Below are positions 43,225 to 52,735 of a stretch of 64,000 nt of DNA, piece after piece. The DNA comes from Anaerovorax sp. IOR16 (GTDB lineage Bacteria > Bacillota > Clostridia > Peptostreptococcales > Anaerovoracaceae). Each line of letters opens with the position of its first letter. The first letter of the stretch is position 1. The notes beneath the pieces were generated by a model. It was not told where the DNA came from. It saw only the letters and a list, made by a program, of their open reading frames with translations, and searched no databases. The translations under genes were made by a program, and so were the position numbers. The stretch is from NCBI RefSeq assembly GCF_017168145.1, contig NZ_JADQTL010000010.1, positions 496,001-560,000 of the forward strand, written 5' to 3'.

Positions 43225-44757
43225 ATGAAAGTCGACGTATTAGTAGCCGAAATCGGCTCAACAACAACGGTAGTAAATGCATTTAAAGATATAAATACAG
43301 AGGACCCTATTTTTTTGGCTCAAGGGCAGGCTCCAACATCGGTAATGGACGGCGACGTAAGAATTGGACTTCAAGGCGCAATTGATGATTTGTGCAAAAA
43401 AATGGGCATTGATTCCTTAGAATACGATGAAATGCTTGCGACTTCTTCGGCAGCAGGCGGATTAAAGATGACCGTGCATGGCCTTGTTTATGATATGACT
43501 GCAAAAGCAGCAAAGGAAGCGGCACTTGGTGCCGGGGCTATTATTCATTACGTAACAGCAGGAAAGCTGAGACGTACAGACATAAAAAAGATTAAAGAAA
43601 TAAAACCGAATTTAATTCTCATAGCCGGCGGTGTAGACTATGGGGAGCGGGATACTGCGGTGTATAACGCAGAAATGATTCGAAATATGGGATTAAATAC
43701 ACCGATTATTTATGCAGGAAATGTAGAAAATCAAGAAGAAATCAAACTGATCTTCGATGAGGAGAGCGGTTCAAAATTATATATTGTAGAGAACGTGTAT
43801 CCTAAAATTGATGACCTGAATGTAGAACCGGCAAGAAAAGTTATTCAGGACGCCTTTGAAGATCACATTATTCATGCACCTGGAATGGAGCATGTGCGGG
43901 ATATGGTAAATGGGCCGATCATTCCGACACCAGGTGCGGTTATGGAAGCAACGAAGCTGTTAAATGAATGTATAGGAAACGTTGTTGTTTTGGATGTCGG
44001 CGGAGCAACTACAGATGTGCATTCGGTATGCGAAGAATCCGATCAAATTGCCAGAATTATGATCAGCCCGGAACCGAAAGCAAAGCGTACGGTGGAGGGT
44101 GACCTTGGTGTTTACGTAAATATGAAAAATATTGTGGAATTGATTGGAGAAGAAAAGCTTGCAGAAGACTTACCAAATATTAATTTACAAACAGTAATGG
44201 AAAGTTACAAGGCAATTCCAAAAAATGATGACGAACGTGCTTTTGTAGAGCGTTTGACAAAAGAAGCCGTAGTTCGTTCGGTAGAACGCCATGCAGGACA
44301 AATTCGATACATATATGGTCCGTCCGGCAGAAGTACGGTTGCAGAAGGTAAGGATTTAACACAGGTAAAATATATCATTGGAACGGGTGGTGCATTGACA
44401 AGACTTCCTCACAGAGTAGAGATTATGGAGGACATAGCAAAGCACAATGAAACTGGATTACTCTTGTTCCCAAGTGAAAGTGCTCGTATTTTAGTTGATA
44501 ATGACTACATTATCGCTTCTTTGGGCGTACTATCTAAAAAATATAAAGAAGGAACAATTAAGCTTTTAGAAAAGAGCTTGAATTTTAAATTCCCAGCGAA
44601 AAAAGACGATGGTCCGATTCGTTCTGCAAAAGCAGCTTATTTACAGGAGTTAGAACGACTGGAAGCCATTGAAAATAAGAAGAAAAAAGAGTTGGAAGAA
44701 CATTTGCGTGAAGAAGGTTATGAATGCATTAATGGAGAATATGTAAAAAAAGAGTAA
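43225..44757 (+). CDS. GlmL/MutL-like reactivating ATPase for the B12 aminomutase
   Basis: 510 residues. Actin/Hsp70-like ATPase fold: phosphate-binding loops V-A-E-I-G-S-T-T-T near residue 8 and V-L-D-V-G-G-A-T-T-D near residue 257. The family (MutL/GlmL) sits beside B12-dependent mutases and is thought to exchange inactivated cobalamin. Position between oraE and orr indicates the ornithine aminomutase as client. The C-terminus is a charged helix rich in Lys and Glu. It is unrelated to DNA-repair MutL despite the shared name. Confidence 0.9.
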   Translation: MKVDVLVAEIGSTTTVVNAFKDINTEDPIFLAQGQAPTSVMDGDVRIGLQGAIDDLCKKMGIDSLEYDEMLATSSAAGGLKMTVHGLVYDMTAKAAKEAALGAGAIIHYVTAGKLRRTDIKKIKEIKPNLILIAGGVDYGERDTAVYNAEMIRNMGLNTPIIYAGNVENQEEIKLIFDEESGSKLYIVENVYPKIDDLNVEPARKVIQDAFEDHIIHAPGMEHVRDMVNGPIIPTPGAVMEATKLLNECIGNVVVLDVGGATTDVHSVCEESDQIARIMISPEPKAKRTVEGDLGVYVNMKNIVELIGEEKLAEDLPNINLQTVMESYKAIPKNDDERAFVERLTKEAVVRSVERHAGQIRYIYGPSGRSTVAEGKDLTQVKYIIGTGGALTRLPHRVEIMEDIAKHNETGLLLFPSESARILVDNDYIIASLGVLSKKYKEGTIKLLEKSLNFKFPAKKDDGPIRSAKAAYLQELERLEAIENKKKKELEEHLREEGYECINGEYVKKE

Positions 44758-44856
44758 ATGATGAAATCGAGGATTTCTATTTACAAATTTTATGTATTAC
44801 GCAACAAAGAATTGTTAAGGAAATCTTAAATAAGAAGTTTTAAAGGAGGAAAAGCA

Positions 44857-45942
44857 ATGTATCCAAGATTAACGGTTCATTTAACAAAAATCAAACAAAA
44901 TCTTGATGCGGTAAGCAAAATTACACATGGCGGCAACTGTTCTATGATGATTGTAACAAAAGGTTTTTGCGCCGATAAGAGAATTGTAGAACTGATTGCA
45001 GAGCATCCGGGAGTGAATTTTTTAGCAGATTCTCGTGTGCAGAACATTAAGACTTATGCAGAGTTTGCAAGAAAAAACGGAAAAGAGACTGTGCTACTGA
45101 GATTACCGATGGGAAGCGAAGCAGAAGAAGTAGTTAAGTATGTTGATTTAAGCTTTAATTCCGAACTTTCAACAATTACTTTATTAAATGAAGCTGCGAA
45201 AAAGCAAAATAAAAAACATAAAGTACTATTAATGATTGACTTAGGTGATCTAAGAGAAGGTATTTTCTTTAAAGACGAAGATCAGATTATGGATACCGTA
45301 TCTGAAATTCTAAAGATGGAATGCATTGAACTATATGGTATTGGAGTTAATTTAACTTGCTATGGAGCAGTGATTCCTAAAAATGATAACTTATCCATCT
45401 TAGTAGACATTGCAAGAAAAATTGAAGATCGATTTAATATCTCTTTATCAATGGTATCCGGAGGAAATTCCAGTTCTATTTACTTAATAGGGAAAGACGA
45501 ATTACCAGAAGGTATTAATAACCTTCGTCTTGGCGAATCCTTCATTTTAGGAAATGATACTGCATACGGTACAAAAATTGAAGGAACGTGCTCTGATGCT
45601 TTAATTTTAGAAGCGGAGATCATTGAGCTCAAGAGTAAACAGTCCATTCAAATTGGTGAAACTGGTGTGGATGCATTTGGTCAAAAACCAGTTTACGAGG
45701 ATCGTGGCATTATTAAACGTGCGATCTTAGCAGTTGGAAAGCAAGACATTGATATTGACAGTATGACACCACTGGATGAAAAAATTGATATTCTAGGTGG
45801 CAGCTCCGACCATTTAATATTAGATGTAACAAATTCAGATACTGCTTATAAAGTAGGAGATTGTATCAAGTTTGAGCTTGGATATGGCGGAATGTTGAAG
45901 GCCTTTACAAGCGCATATGTAGGTACAAATTATGAAGAATAA
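44857..45942 (+). CDS. orr: Ornithine racemase
   Basis: 361 residues. Alanine-racemase-like, fold type III PLP enzyme that converts L-ornithine to D-ornithine, the true substrate of OraSE. The PLP lysine is in M-I-V-T-K-G-F-C-A-D near residue 34; G-G-N-S-S-S-I-Y near residue 205 and L-R-L-G-E-S-F-I-L-G near residue 228 are phosphate-binding and conserved regions of the Orr/YhfX-type racemases. AAAGGAGG precedes the ATG. Last gene of the ornithine cluster, closed by a terminator. Specificity for ornithine rests on context. Confidence 0.92.
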   Translation: MYPRLTVHLTKIKQNLDAVSKITHGGNCSMMIVTKGFCADKRIVELIAEHPGVNFLADSRVQNIKTYAEFARKNGKETVLLRLPMGSEAEEVVKYVDLSFNSELSTITLLNEAAKKQNKKHKVLLMIDLGDLREGIFFKDEDQIMDTVSEILKMECIELYGIGVNLTCYGAVIPKNDNLSILVDIARKIEDRFNISLSMVSGGNSSSIYLIGKDELPEGINNLRLGESFILGNDTAYGTKIEGTCSDALILEAEIIELKSKQSIQIGETGVDAFGQKPVYEDRGIIKRAILAVGKQDIDIDSMTPLDEKIDILGGSSDHLILDVTNSDTAYKVGDCIKFELGYGGMLKAFTSAYVGTNYEE

Positions 45943-45980
45943 AAGTAAGTAAATGAAAGAATAAAATAAGACAATCTAGG

Positions 45981-46042
45981 CCTTTGGCAGAAAATGTAAG
46001 TATCATAAATAATACATCATTTTATTGCCAAAGGTTTTTTAT
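45981..46042 (+). terminator. Terminator of the ornithine operon
   Basis: CCTTTGGCA (45981-45989) pairs with TGCCAAAGG (46026-46034), with an inner AATGTA/TACAT stem in the long loop, and is followed by TTTTTT. Confidence 0.85.
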
Positions 46043-46168
46043 CTACTAAGGAAAATATGATAAAAAAATGTTTTCTCCTTGTAAAAAACCTTTTCTTTGT
46101 TTCTTGGCTAAAATCTAAAAAAAAGGAAAAAATACGAAGAAATAAAGTTAATTATAGGAGGAAAAATT

Positions 46169-47077
46169 TTGAGATATATCAAAGAATTTTTCTTGTATCA
46201 TAAAAAAATTAGTTTTTTCTTTTTCTTTTTGTTCTTTTTGTATTTTGGGGCTATGTTGTCAGGAAGAGCAGTAGAATCTTCGGCACACATTACACCCGAT
46301 TATCCAAAAGAAGAGATTATTCAAATTTTTTTGAAAGAAAAAATCAATGAAACAGATTATAAAAAAATTTTATTTCAGACTGGTTTAGGAAAGGCAGCGG
46401 TCGATCAGCTCAGAGAAACAAAACCAAAGATAGAAAACACAGATTATGCACAATATACGGCATGGATGCTTAAAATTGAAACCATACAAGAAAGCTTTTT
46501 TCAAGAAATTGATTTTACACACAAAGCGAATACTTTTATCTCTTGTGAAGAAACATTAATTGACAAAGACGGAAATCGTATAGAGGGAATCAAATTTGTT
46601 GATCTAGAAGACGGTGATATATTAGTCACCAAATGCTCTCGGGTATATGGGTGGAGAAATGGGCATGCTGCTTTGGTTGTGGATGCTAAAAAAGGAAAAA
46701 CGATAGAATCGGTAGTTTTAGGAGAAAATTCATGCATTCAAAACATCAACAAGTGGAAATATTATCCCGATGTTATGGTTTTTCGATTAAAAGGAGCTTC
46801 TAAAACTTATCGTAAAAAAATTGCAGAATGGGCAATACAGAATTTGGAAAATTTACCATACCGATTTTCTGTAGGAGTTTTATCAAATAAAGAAGGCAAA
46901 GAGGGAACGATCGAAGGAACGCAATGTGCACATTTGGTTTGGGCTGCATATCGGCAGTTTGGATATGATTTAGATAGTGATGGAGGGAAAATTGTAACAC
47001 CAAAGGATTTGGCGAATAGTTCTTGGCTGGAAGTCGTACAATTGTATGGGGTAAACCCAAATGAGCCTTGGAAATAA
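46169..47077 (+). CDS. Membrane-anchored permuted papain-like (YiiX/NlpC-P60 superfamily) hydrolase
   Basis: 302 residues, TTG start 6 bp after AGGAGG. A phenylalanine-rich transmembrane segment (about 14-30) anchors it. The catalytic part has G-D-I-L-V-T-K, H166 in G-H-A-A-L-V-V-D and C253 in T-Q-C-A-H-L-V-W-A. Histidine before cysteine is the order of circularly permuted papain-like enzymes rather than canonical NlpC/P60. Such proteins cleave amide bonds, in peptidoglycan or lipids. Residues 40-120 form a helical region of no known family. It stands alone; substrate unknown. Confidence 0.78.
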   Translation: MRYIKEFFLYHKKISFFFFFLFFLYFGAMLSGRAVESSAHITPDYPKEEIIQIFLKEKINETDYKKILFQTGLGKAAVDQLRETKPKIENTDYAQYTAWMLKIETIQESFFQEIDFTHKANTFISCEETLIDKDGNRIEGIKFVDLEDGDILVTKCSRVYGWRNGHAALVVDAKKGKTIESVVLGENSCIQNINKWKYYPDVMVFRLKGASKTYRKKIAEWAIQNLENLPYRFSVGVLSNKEGKEGTIEGTQCAHLVWAAYRQFGYDLDSDGGKIVTPKDLANSSWLEVVQLYGVNPNEPWK

Positions 47078-47155
47078 TCATGACTTTCATTGACAGAATG
47101 AATATGGAAGATTATGATAAAATTAGACATGTGCAATAAGGGAGGCACTAAGGCG

Positions 47156-48805
47156 ATGAAATTTTTTAAAAATACACAAAAGGATCAAAATGACATTGCT
47201 GTAATAAAAAATAACGATAGAGAATTGGCCGATAAATATTTAGAATTGATCAGTGGATTTTCTTTTTCTGTTGACGAATTGGATATTGAAATGAATGAAA
47301 TTCTACTTCGAATTCAAGGACTTACATCAGAATCAAAAGAACAAGCTTCGAGCATGATTTCTATGAATGATGTGATCGATGTTATTTACACCACAGTTCA
47401 GGAAAGCAGGATAAAAGCATCTCAAGCATCTGAAATTTCTAATGATACCTATGAAAATATCGTAAATAAGAAAAAAGAGTTTGAGGAAATCACAAAGAGC
47501 TTAAGTGCAACCGGTGAAAATCTAAATTCTGCGAAAAAATCCTTCATTGAATTAGAAGGAAAAACGAGAACTGCCAAATCTCTTGTAGATCGGATTGAGC
47601 ATATTTCTGCGCAAACCAATTTACTCGCTTTAAATGCATCAGTTGAGGCTGCGCGAGCCGGTGAGCATGGTCGTGGTTTTTCAGTCATTGCAGAGGAAGT
47701 AAGGCAGCTTGCAAGTGAGACAAGCGAGGTAAACAAAATAATCAGCGGAATTATTGCTGAGATTACAGCTTCTGTAGATCGATCCAAAAAGGATGTTCAT
47801 CAAGTAATAGAAAACATCGAGTTTCAAGGTTCCAAAATTGCAAATACCATTCAAGATTTTGCTATGATTGAAAGTGTTTCAAAAGATTCGAGTGAAATGA
47901 GTCGTTGGATTGCTGATAACTCACAGGAACTGGAAACTTCCATTTATTCAGCGAAAGAGGTAATTGGAAAAGTAACTGCTTCAGTTGATTGTTCTTCCCA
48001 TAAAATAGCAGAGCTTTCACAGTCTATTAAAGAAGAAGCAAAATCAGCCAATCATATTAAGCAAAGGATTGAGCAGCTTGAGCATCTTAATTTTCAACTT
48101 ATGGAACAAAAAGAGTACAGGGATGATTCAACCATTGTTGTTGCTACTTCACCATATGAACCATATTTTATTTATGATGAGAAAACAAAACAAGTTTCCG
48201 GAATGGATTATGATTTAATTCAAGAGGTATTTAAGGATTCAAATTATAAAGTTGCATTTAAAATAGTACCTTGGGACACTTCAATTAAAATGGTGAAAAA
48301 TGGGATATCAGATATTCTTCCTGCTATATCATATGATAAAACCAGAGAGTCTTATTTAAGATTCAGTGACAGCTATCGTTTTGAAAGTCCATATGCTTTT
48401 TATACCAGTCGTAATCAAGCGATAGAAGTAAATCAACTTTCCGATATGGATGGAAAAAGGGTTGGAGTCATTTCTGGATATACATATTTTTCCGAACTCT
48501 ATCAATTAAATATAAAGATTGAAGAAAGCAGCAAAGAGGATATTCTGTTTAAAAAATTGTTAAAGGGTCAGCTTGATATTGTTGTATTGGAGATGGATTC
48601 CGGTGATTATCAAGTAAAGAAACTGAATATGGAGCATTTGATACGCAAGGAACCTTATGTTTTTATTTTAAAAGATCCCGTAAAGACGTATTTAGGCTTT
48701 GGTATTGTTAAAAACCACGATTTGATATGTGAATATTTTAATAAAAAAATTAAAGAAATGCAGAGAAATGGAATGCTGCAAAAAATTGTTAATAAATATA
48801 AGTAA
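47156..48805 (+). CDS. Soluble chemoreceptor fused to a C-terminal solute-binding (SBP3) domain
   Basis: 549 residues without a signal peptide or membrane segment. The N-terminal two thirds are a methyl-accepting signalling hairpin, with tip [19 protein letters not shown] near 152-170. From residue 326 an amino-acid-type periplasmic-binding-protein fold begins ([12 protein letters not shown], then S-G-M-D-Y-D-L, then I-L-P-A-I-S-Y-D). SBP3 domains are normally exported; here the domain must work in the cytosol. The ATG at 47156 follows AAGGGAGG. No CheA or CheW gene lies in the window. It may sense an intracellular amino acid. Confidence 0.88.
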   Translation: MKFFKNTQKDQNDIAVIKNNDRELADKYLELISGFSFSVDELDIEMNEILLRIQGLTSESKEQASSMISMNDVIDVIYTTVQESRIKASQASEISNDTYENIVNKKKEFEEITKSLSATGENLNSAKKSFIELEGKTRTAKSLVDRIEHISAQTNLLALNASVEAARAGEHGRGFSVIAEEVRQLASETSEVNKIISGIIAEITASVDRSKKDVHQVIENIEFQGSKIANTIQDFAMIESVSKDSSEMSRWIADNSQELETSIYSAKEVIGKVTASVDCSSHKIAELSQSIKEEAKSANHIKQRIEQLEHLNFQLMEQKEYRDDSTIVVATSPYEPYFIYDEKTKQVSGMDYDLIQEVFKDSNYKVAFKIVPWDTSIKMVKNGISDILPAISYDKTRESYLRFSDSYRFESPYAFYTSRNQAIEVNQLSDMDGKRVGVISGYTYFSELYQLNIKIEESSKEDILFKKLLKGQLDIVVLEMDSGDYQVKKLNMEHLIRKEPYVFILKDPVKTYLGFGIVKNHDLICEYFNKKIKEMQRNGMLQKIVNKYK

Positions 48806-48827
48806 TAAGTAAAAGGAGTGAGGAAAC

Positions 48828-50018
48828 ATGATTTCAAAGAAAATGGTTGCCTTTGTTGAAGGTAGTTCAACAATTCGTGCGATGTTTGAAGAAGGTAAGC
48901 GATTAGCTGAAAAATACGGTGCAGAAAATGTGTATGATTTTAGTTTGGGAAATCCAAATGTACCGGCACCAAAAAAAGTTAAGGATGCCATCATTGATAT
49001 TTTAAATGAAGAAGAATCCACTTTTGTTCATGGTTATATGAACAATTCAGGATACGAAGACATTCGGGATGCAATTGCTTCTTCCATAAATAAAAAATAT
49101 GGAACTGCATTTAATCACAATAACATTATTATGACGGTAGGAGCTGCCGGAGGAATTAATGTTATTTTAAAAACTTTACTGAATCCGAATGATGAAGTGA
49201 TGGTTTTTGCACCATATTTCGGAGAATACCGCAGCTATGCAGCCAATTACGATGCAAATTTGGTTGTTGTATCTGCTAATACAAAAGATTTTCAGCCAAA
49301 CCTTGCAGAATTCCGCGAAAAAATAACACCAAAAACTAAGGTTGTCATTATCAATTCACCAAACAACCCAACCGGTGTGGTTTATACCGAGGATACCATT
49401 AAAGAGTTAGCTTCGATTTTAAATGAAAAACAGAAGGAATTTGGTACAGATATTTATTTAGTTGCAGATGAGCCATACAGAGAACTTGCTTACGATGGAG
49501 TAAAAGTGCCTTATGTCACACCATATTATAATAATACGATTGTAGGTTATTCCTATAGTAAATCCCTGTCTCTTCCGGGAGAACGTATTGGTTATTTGGT
49601 AATTCCAAGTGAAGCCGCAGATTTTGAGAATGTGATTGCTGCAGCTAATGTTGCCACTCGTATTTTAGGATTTGTTAATGCTCCGTCACTATTGCAAAGA
49701 GTTATTGGAAGATGTTTAGATGCTGAAGTAAATGTTGCAGCTTACGATAAAAATAGAGAGACGCTATATAAGGGGCTTTGTGATGCTGGTTATGAATGTA
49801 TTAAACCGGAAGGTGCCTTCTATCTATTTGTAAAAGCACCAATGGAAAGCGATACCGAATTTTGTCAGGCTGCTAAGAAATATAATTTACTTCTTGTACC
49901 GGGAAGCGCATTTGCTTGCCCAGGTTATGTAAGAATTGCTTATTGTGTTGCATATGACACCATAGTCAATGCACTTCCAAAATTTAAAGATTTAATGGAT
50001 GAAATCAAAGCAAAATAA
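48828..50018 (+). CDS. Class I/II PLP-dependent aminotransferase
   Basis: 396 residues. Fold type I: S-P-N-N-P-T-G-V-V near residue 181, A-D-E-P-Y-R-E-L near residue 208, and the PLP lysine in Y-S-Y-S-K-S-L-S-L-P-G-E-R near residue 242. Motifs agree with aspartate/aromatic or alanine-type aminotransferases; exact specificity cannot be read. AAAGGAG precedes the ATG. In this amino-acid fermenter it may deaminate alanine or link amino donors to pyruvate (inference). Followed by a strong terminator. Confidence 0.9.
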   Translation: MISKKMVAFVEGSSTIRAMFEEGKRLAEKYGAENVYDFSLGNPNVPAPKKVKDAIIDILNEEESTFVHGYMNNSGYEDIRDAIASSINKKYGTAFNHNNIIMTVGAAGGINVILKTLLNPNDEVMVFAPYFGEYRSYAANYDANLVVVSANTKDFQPNLAEFREKITPKTKVVIINSPNNPTGVVYTEDTIKELASILNEKQKEFGTDIYLVADEPYRELAYDGVKVPYVTPYYNNTIVGYSYSKSLSLPGERIGYLVIPSEAADFENVIAAANVATRILGFVNAPSLLQRVIGRCLDAEVNVAAYDKNRETLYKGLCDAGYECIKPEGAFYLFVKAPMESDTEFCQAAKKYNLLLVPGSAFACPGYVRIAYCVAYDTIVNALPKFKDLMDEIKAK

Positions 50019-50045
50019 AAAAATAAAAAAACGTTACATATAATA

Positions 50046-50103
50046 AATACCTCAAAGAACTGAGATATCTGGCAGATCAAAGTTCTTTGAGGTATTTTAT
50101 TTT
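50046..50103. terminator. Bidirectional terminator between aminotransferase and UroD-like genes
   Basis: AATACCTCAAAGAACT (50046-50061) pairs perfectly with AGTTCTTTGAGGTATT (50081-50096), followed by TTATTTT. It lies between two convergent stops. Confidence 0.88.
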
Positions 50104-50111
50104 AAATTATT

Positions 50112-51152
50112 TTATTCGTATTTTCCGTAAGTTCTTGCTTCTTCCGCCATAACTTTTGCAAATTCCAAATCTAAGCTGGAAGGATATTCACATCCTGTAG
50201 CAAGGACAAAACCACCGTCCTTCTTATAAGCATCAATTTGTTCTCTGCACTTCTCTCTTAGTTCTTCTTCGGAAGCAGCACATAGCCAACCTGGCTCAAT
50301 ATGACCCATTAAAGTAATGGTTTTTCCGTATTTTTCTTTAATTGCAGCCATGTCCGCACAATCAGGCGGCATATGCTGATAGGAGATTAATACTGGATTC
50401 ATTCTCTTAATTTGTTCTTCAAAGTATACACCCTGACCACAGTTATGTAGCATTAACATTGCACCATGTTCACGAACTGTATTGGATAATTCTTCAATGT
50501 AAACACCTTCAAATTCATCCCACATTTTAGGACTCATGATGGATCTTGAAGCATACAAGGTATCAAACATGATTCCATGACAGCCTGCTTCGATTAAAGC
50601 AATACAGAATTCTTTTAATGTATCTGTGATCGCTCTTAATGCAGGGTGTAATTTTTTCGGATTCTTATATAAGTCGAGGAACATTTGCTCTTGACCTCTC
50701 ATCATACTTAGAACACCTAAAGGACCGAAAACAAAGCCTACAATTGGCATTTCCTTACCTTTTGCTTCATATAAAAGACGAGCAAGTTCAATGTGTTCAC
50801 TCATTCTTGGTGCAGTTCTTGGATCAATCACTTTAATGTTTTCATAATCATCTGCAGTAGGAATCAAGCGTTTATCCATATTTGGGTGTGCAGCATTTTC
50901 TTTGCTGTAAACGATTTCTTGTCCCCAGCCTGCAGCTTCTACGGATAAATCAACCAATGTACTGATACAGTCAGCACCGATTTCTTCGGTTGCTTTGATG
51001 ATGGCTTCTGCACATTTGTTGACATCCTTAGACCATTCTTCATAAGAAATGCCTAAGGTTTTTCTAGATACGCTATTTAATAGCGGATAAACAGGTACTC
51101 TGTCTGCTTCTTTATGCTGTAAAATTAATGTCATACGTTCTAAAGAATTCAT
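50112..51152 (-). CDS. Uroporphyrinogen decarboxylase-family (MtaA/CmuA-like) protein
   Basis: 346 residues with the URO-D fold. M-N-S-L-E-R-M and A-D-R-V-P-V-Y-P open it; L-H-N-C-G-Q-G near residue 238 gives the H-x-C of the zinc site of MtaA-type methylcobamide:CoM or corrinoid methyltransferases, and L-M-G-H-I-E-P-G-W follows. True HemE motifs are missing. Relatives move methyl groups between corrinoid proteins and thiols or demethylate aromatics. No corrinoid protein gene is adjacent. It is divergent from a PocR-AraC regulator, its probable controller. Codon use is GC-richer, like the ornithine operon. Confidence 0.85.
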   Translation of the reverse strand: MNSLERMTLILQHKEADRVPVYPLLNSVSRKTLGISYEEWSKDVNKCAEAIIKATEEIGADCISTLVDLSVEAAGWGQEIVYSKENAAHPNMDKRLIPTADDYENIKVIDPRTAPRMSEHIELARLLYEAKGKEMPIVGFVFGPLGVLSMMRGQEQMFLDLYKNPKKLHPALRAITDTLKEFCIALIEAGCHGIMFDTLYASRSIMSPKMWDEFEGVYIEELSNTVREHGAMLMLHNCGQGVYFEEQIKRMNPVLISYQHMPPDCADMAAIKEKYGKTITLMGHIEPGWLCAASEEELREKCREQIDAYKKDGGFVLATGCEYPSSLDLEFAKVMAEEARTYGKYE

Positions 51153-51352
51153 AATGTCCTCCTTGTTATCGGTCGTTAATTTATGCTTATATTATAGAGG
51201 GTAATGCCATCAAAATAATATCAATTCTATTCAAAAATGTATAAATAATTTTATTACTATTCCATGAAAAAAATAATATTACCATTTGTGAAACAGGTTT
51301 AATAATGTTAAAATTATATTAAATATAAAAATAATTAGAAAATGGTGATGTT

Positions 51353-52627
51353 ATGTCATATAAATACACAATGCCGGAACGAAAACCGGATTCTGAACAA
51401 CAGTTACTGCTAAAAGCAAAAGATGTTGCAAAGGCATTTGCAAATGTGACGCAAATGCCTGTTTCATTTTTTAATCGTTACAATGAATTGGATTGGGAAT
51501 TGCTTCCACAAGGAAAACTATGTAATATTTTTTCCGAACATTATAATTGCAATGCAAGTTGTCTCAGAATCTTAAAATCTGCAGCAAGTACAGCACATAA
51601 ATTAGGAGAAGCTTATCTTTTTGTTTGCAATGCGGGAATGATACAGATTGCATACCCATTTACTTATAAAAAAGAAAATTGTGGTTGTTTTTTTGCAGGG
51701 CCATTTGCAATGGGTTCGAGTCGTGAACATGTATTGCGTCATATTTTAAAAGGTTTGAATTGCAAGGAAGAGTATGAATATAAGATGATTACTTTTTTTA
51801 GTACGTTAAAAGTGTATTCGCCAAAAGATGTACAGAACTTCTATGATTTATTTCAACACACTATGTTGGGAGCTTTATTACCAGATCGAGAATTTGGTAC
51901 GGTGTATATTACTGAAAATAAGAATGGAGAGCTGAAAGAGCAAAAGGAAAGGGAGATTGCTTATCCAAGTGAATTGGAACATCAATTATTGGAAGCTGTA
52001 AAACGTGGAAACGGAGAAAAAGCACAACTTATTTTTACGGAATTTTTTGAGCGTATTAAAATATTGGAAGCTGGAAACTTAAGCTTTGTAAAGATTCGTT
52101 TGATGGAACTTACCGGAATTTTATCAAGAGTATCTTCTAAAAATGCAATTAATACTATAAACTCGTATAATTATTTAGAATGTCTCGATGAGTTAAATAA
52201 TGCCATCACCTTTCAAAGTGTTTTTGATTTAATTTATAATTTAATCGGGAGATTTGCAAATGATGCATTTCTCCATATGTACGAAGGTAACTCAGAAATC
52301 ATTCGAAGGGTAATAAGATTTATAGAGGATAATTATAAGGATAACATTACATTAAATGATGTAGCAGAAGCAGCACATATCAATGCATCCTATCTATCTA
52401 CATTATTTAAAAATGAAATGGGAATTGCATTTACTTATTATTTAACAGAATTGAGAATTGATAAAAGTCTGCGATTATTGGTCGACACAAATCTAAGTTT
52501 AACGGAAATTGCTCTGAGTATAGGCTTTAATAGTCAGAGTTATTTTATTAAGGTATTTAAAAATATCATCGGCATGACACCAAAAGAGTATAGAAAAGAA
52601 TCAAACACGCAAGGAATTTATCGGTAA
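51353..52627 (+). CDS. AraC-family regulator with PocR sensory domain
   Basis: 424 residues. An N-terminal PocR domain (about 15-165) with cysteines in N-I-F-S-E-H-Y-N-C-N-A-S-C and C-G-C-F-F-A-G-P-F; a central helical region; and a C-terminal double HTH (about 320-420) with L-N-D-V-A-E-A-A-H-I-N-A-S-Y-L-S and I-A-L-S-I-G-F-N-S-Q-S-Y-F. PocR domains are a PAS-variant associated with B12-linked 1,2-propanediol and related catabolism. Divergent from the UroD-like gene across 200 bp. Confidence 0.88.
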   Translation: MSYKYTMPERKPDSEQQLLLKAKDVAKAFANVTQMPVSFFNRYNELDWELLPQGKLCNIFSEHYNCNASCLRILKSAASTAHKLGEAYLFVCNAGMIQIAYPFTYKKENCGCFFAGPFAMGSSREHVLRHILKGLNCKEEYEYKMITFFSTLKVYSPKDVQNFYDLFQHTMLGALLPDREFGTVYITENKNGELKEQKEREIAYPSELEHQLLEAVKRGNGEKAQLIFTEFFERIKILEAGNLSFVKIRLMELTGILSRVSSKNAINTINSYNYLECLDELNNAITFQSVFDLIYNLIGRFANDAFLHMYEGNSEIIRRVIRFIEDNYKDNITLNDVAEAAHINASYLSTLFKNEMGIAFTYYLTELRIDKSLRLLVDTNLSLTEIALSIGFNSQSYFIKVFKNIIGMTPKEYRKESNTQGIYR

Positions 52628-52735
52628 ACAAATATTTTGTTAGATATTACAAAAATGTATGATGAATGTACAACTTCGTTTATATAATAGCAATAGAGTG
52701 GATAGTAATTACTATTATATTAAGGAGGGAAACAC

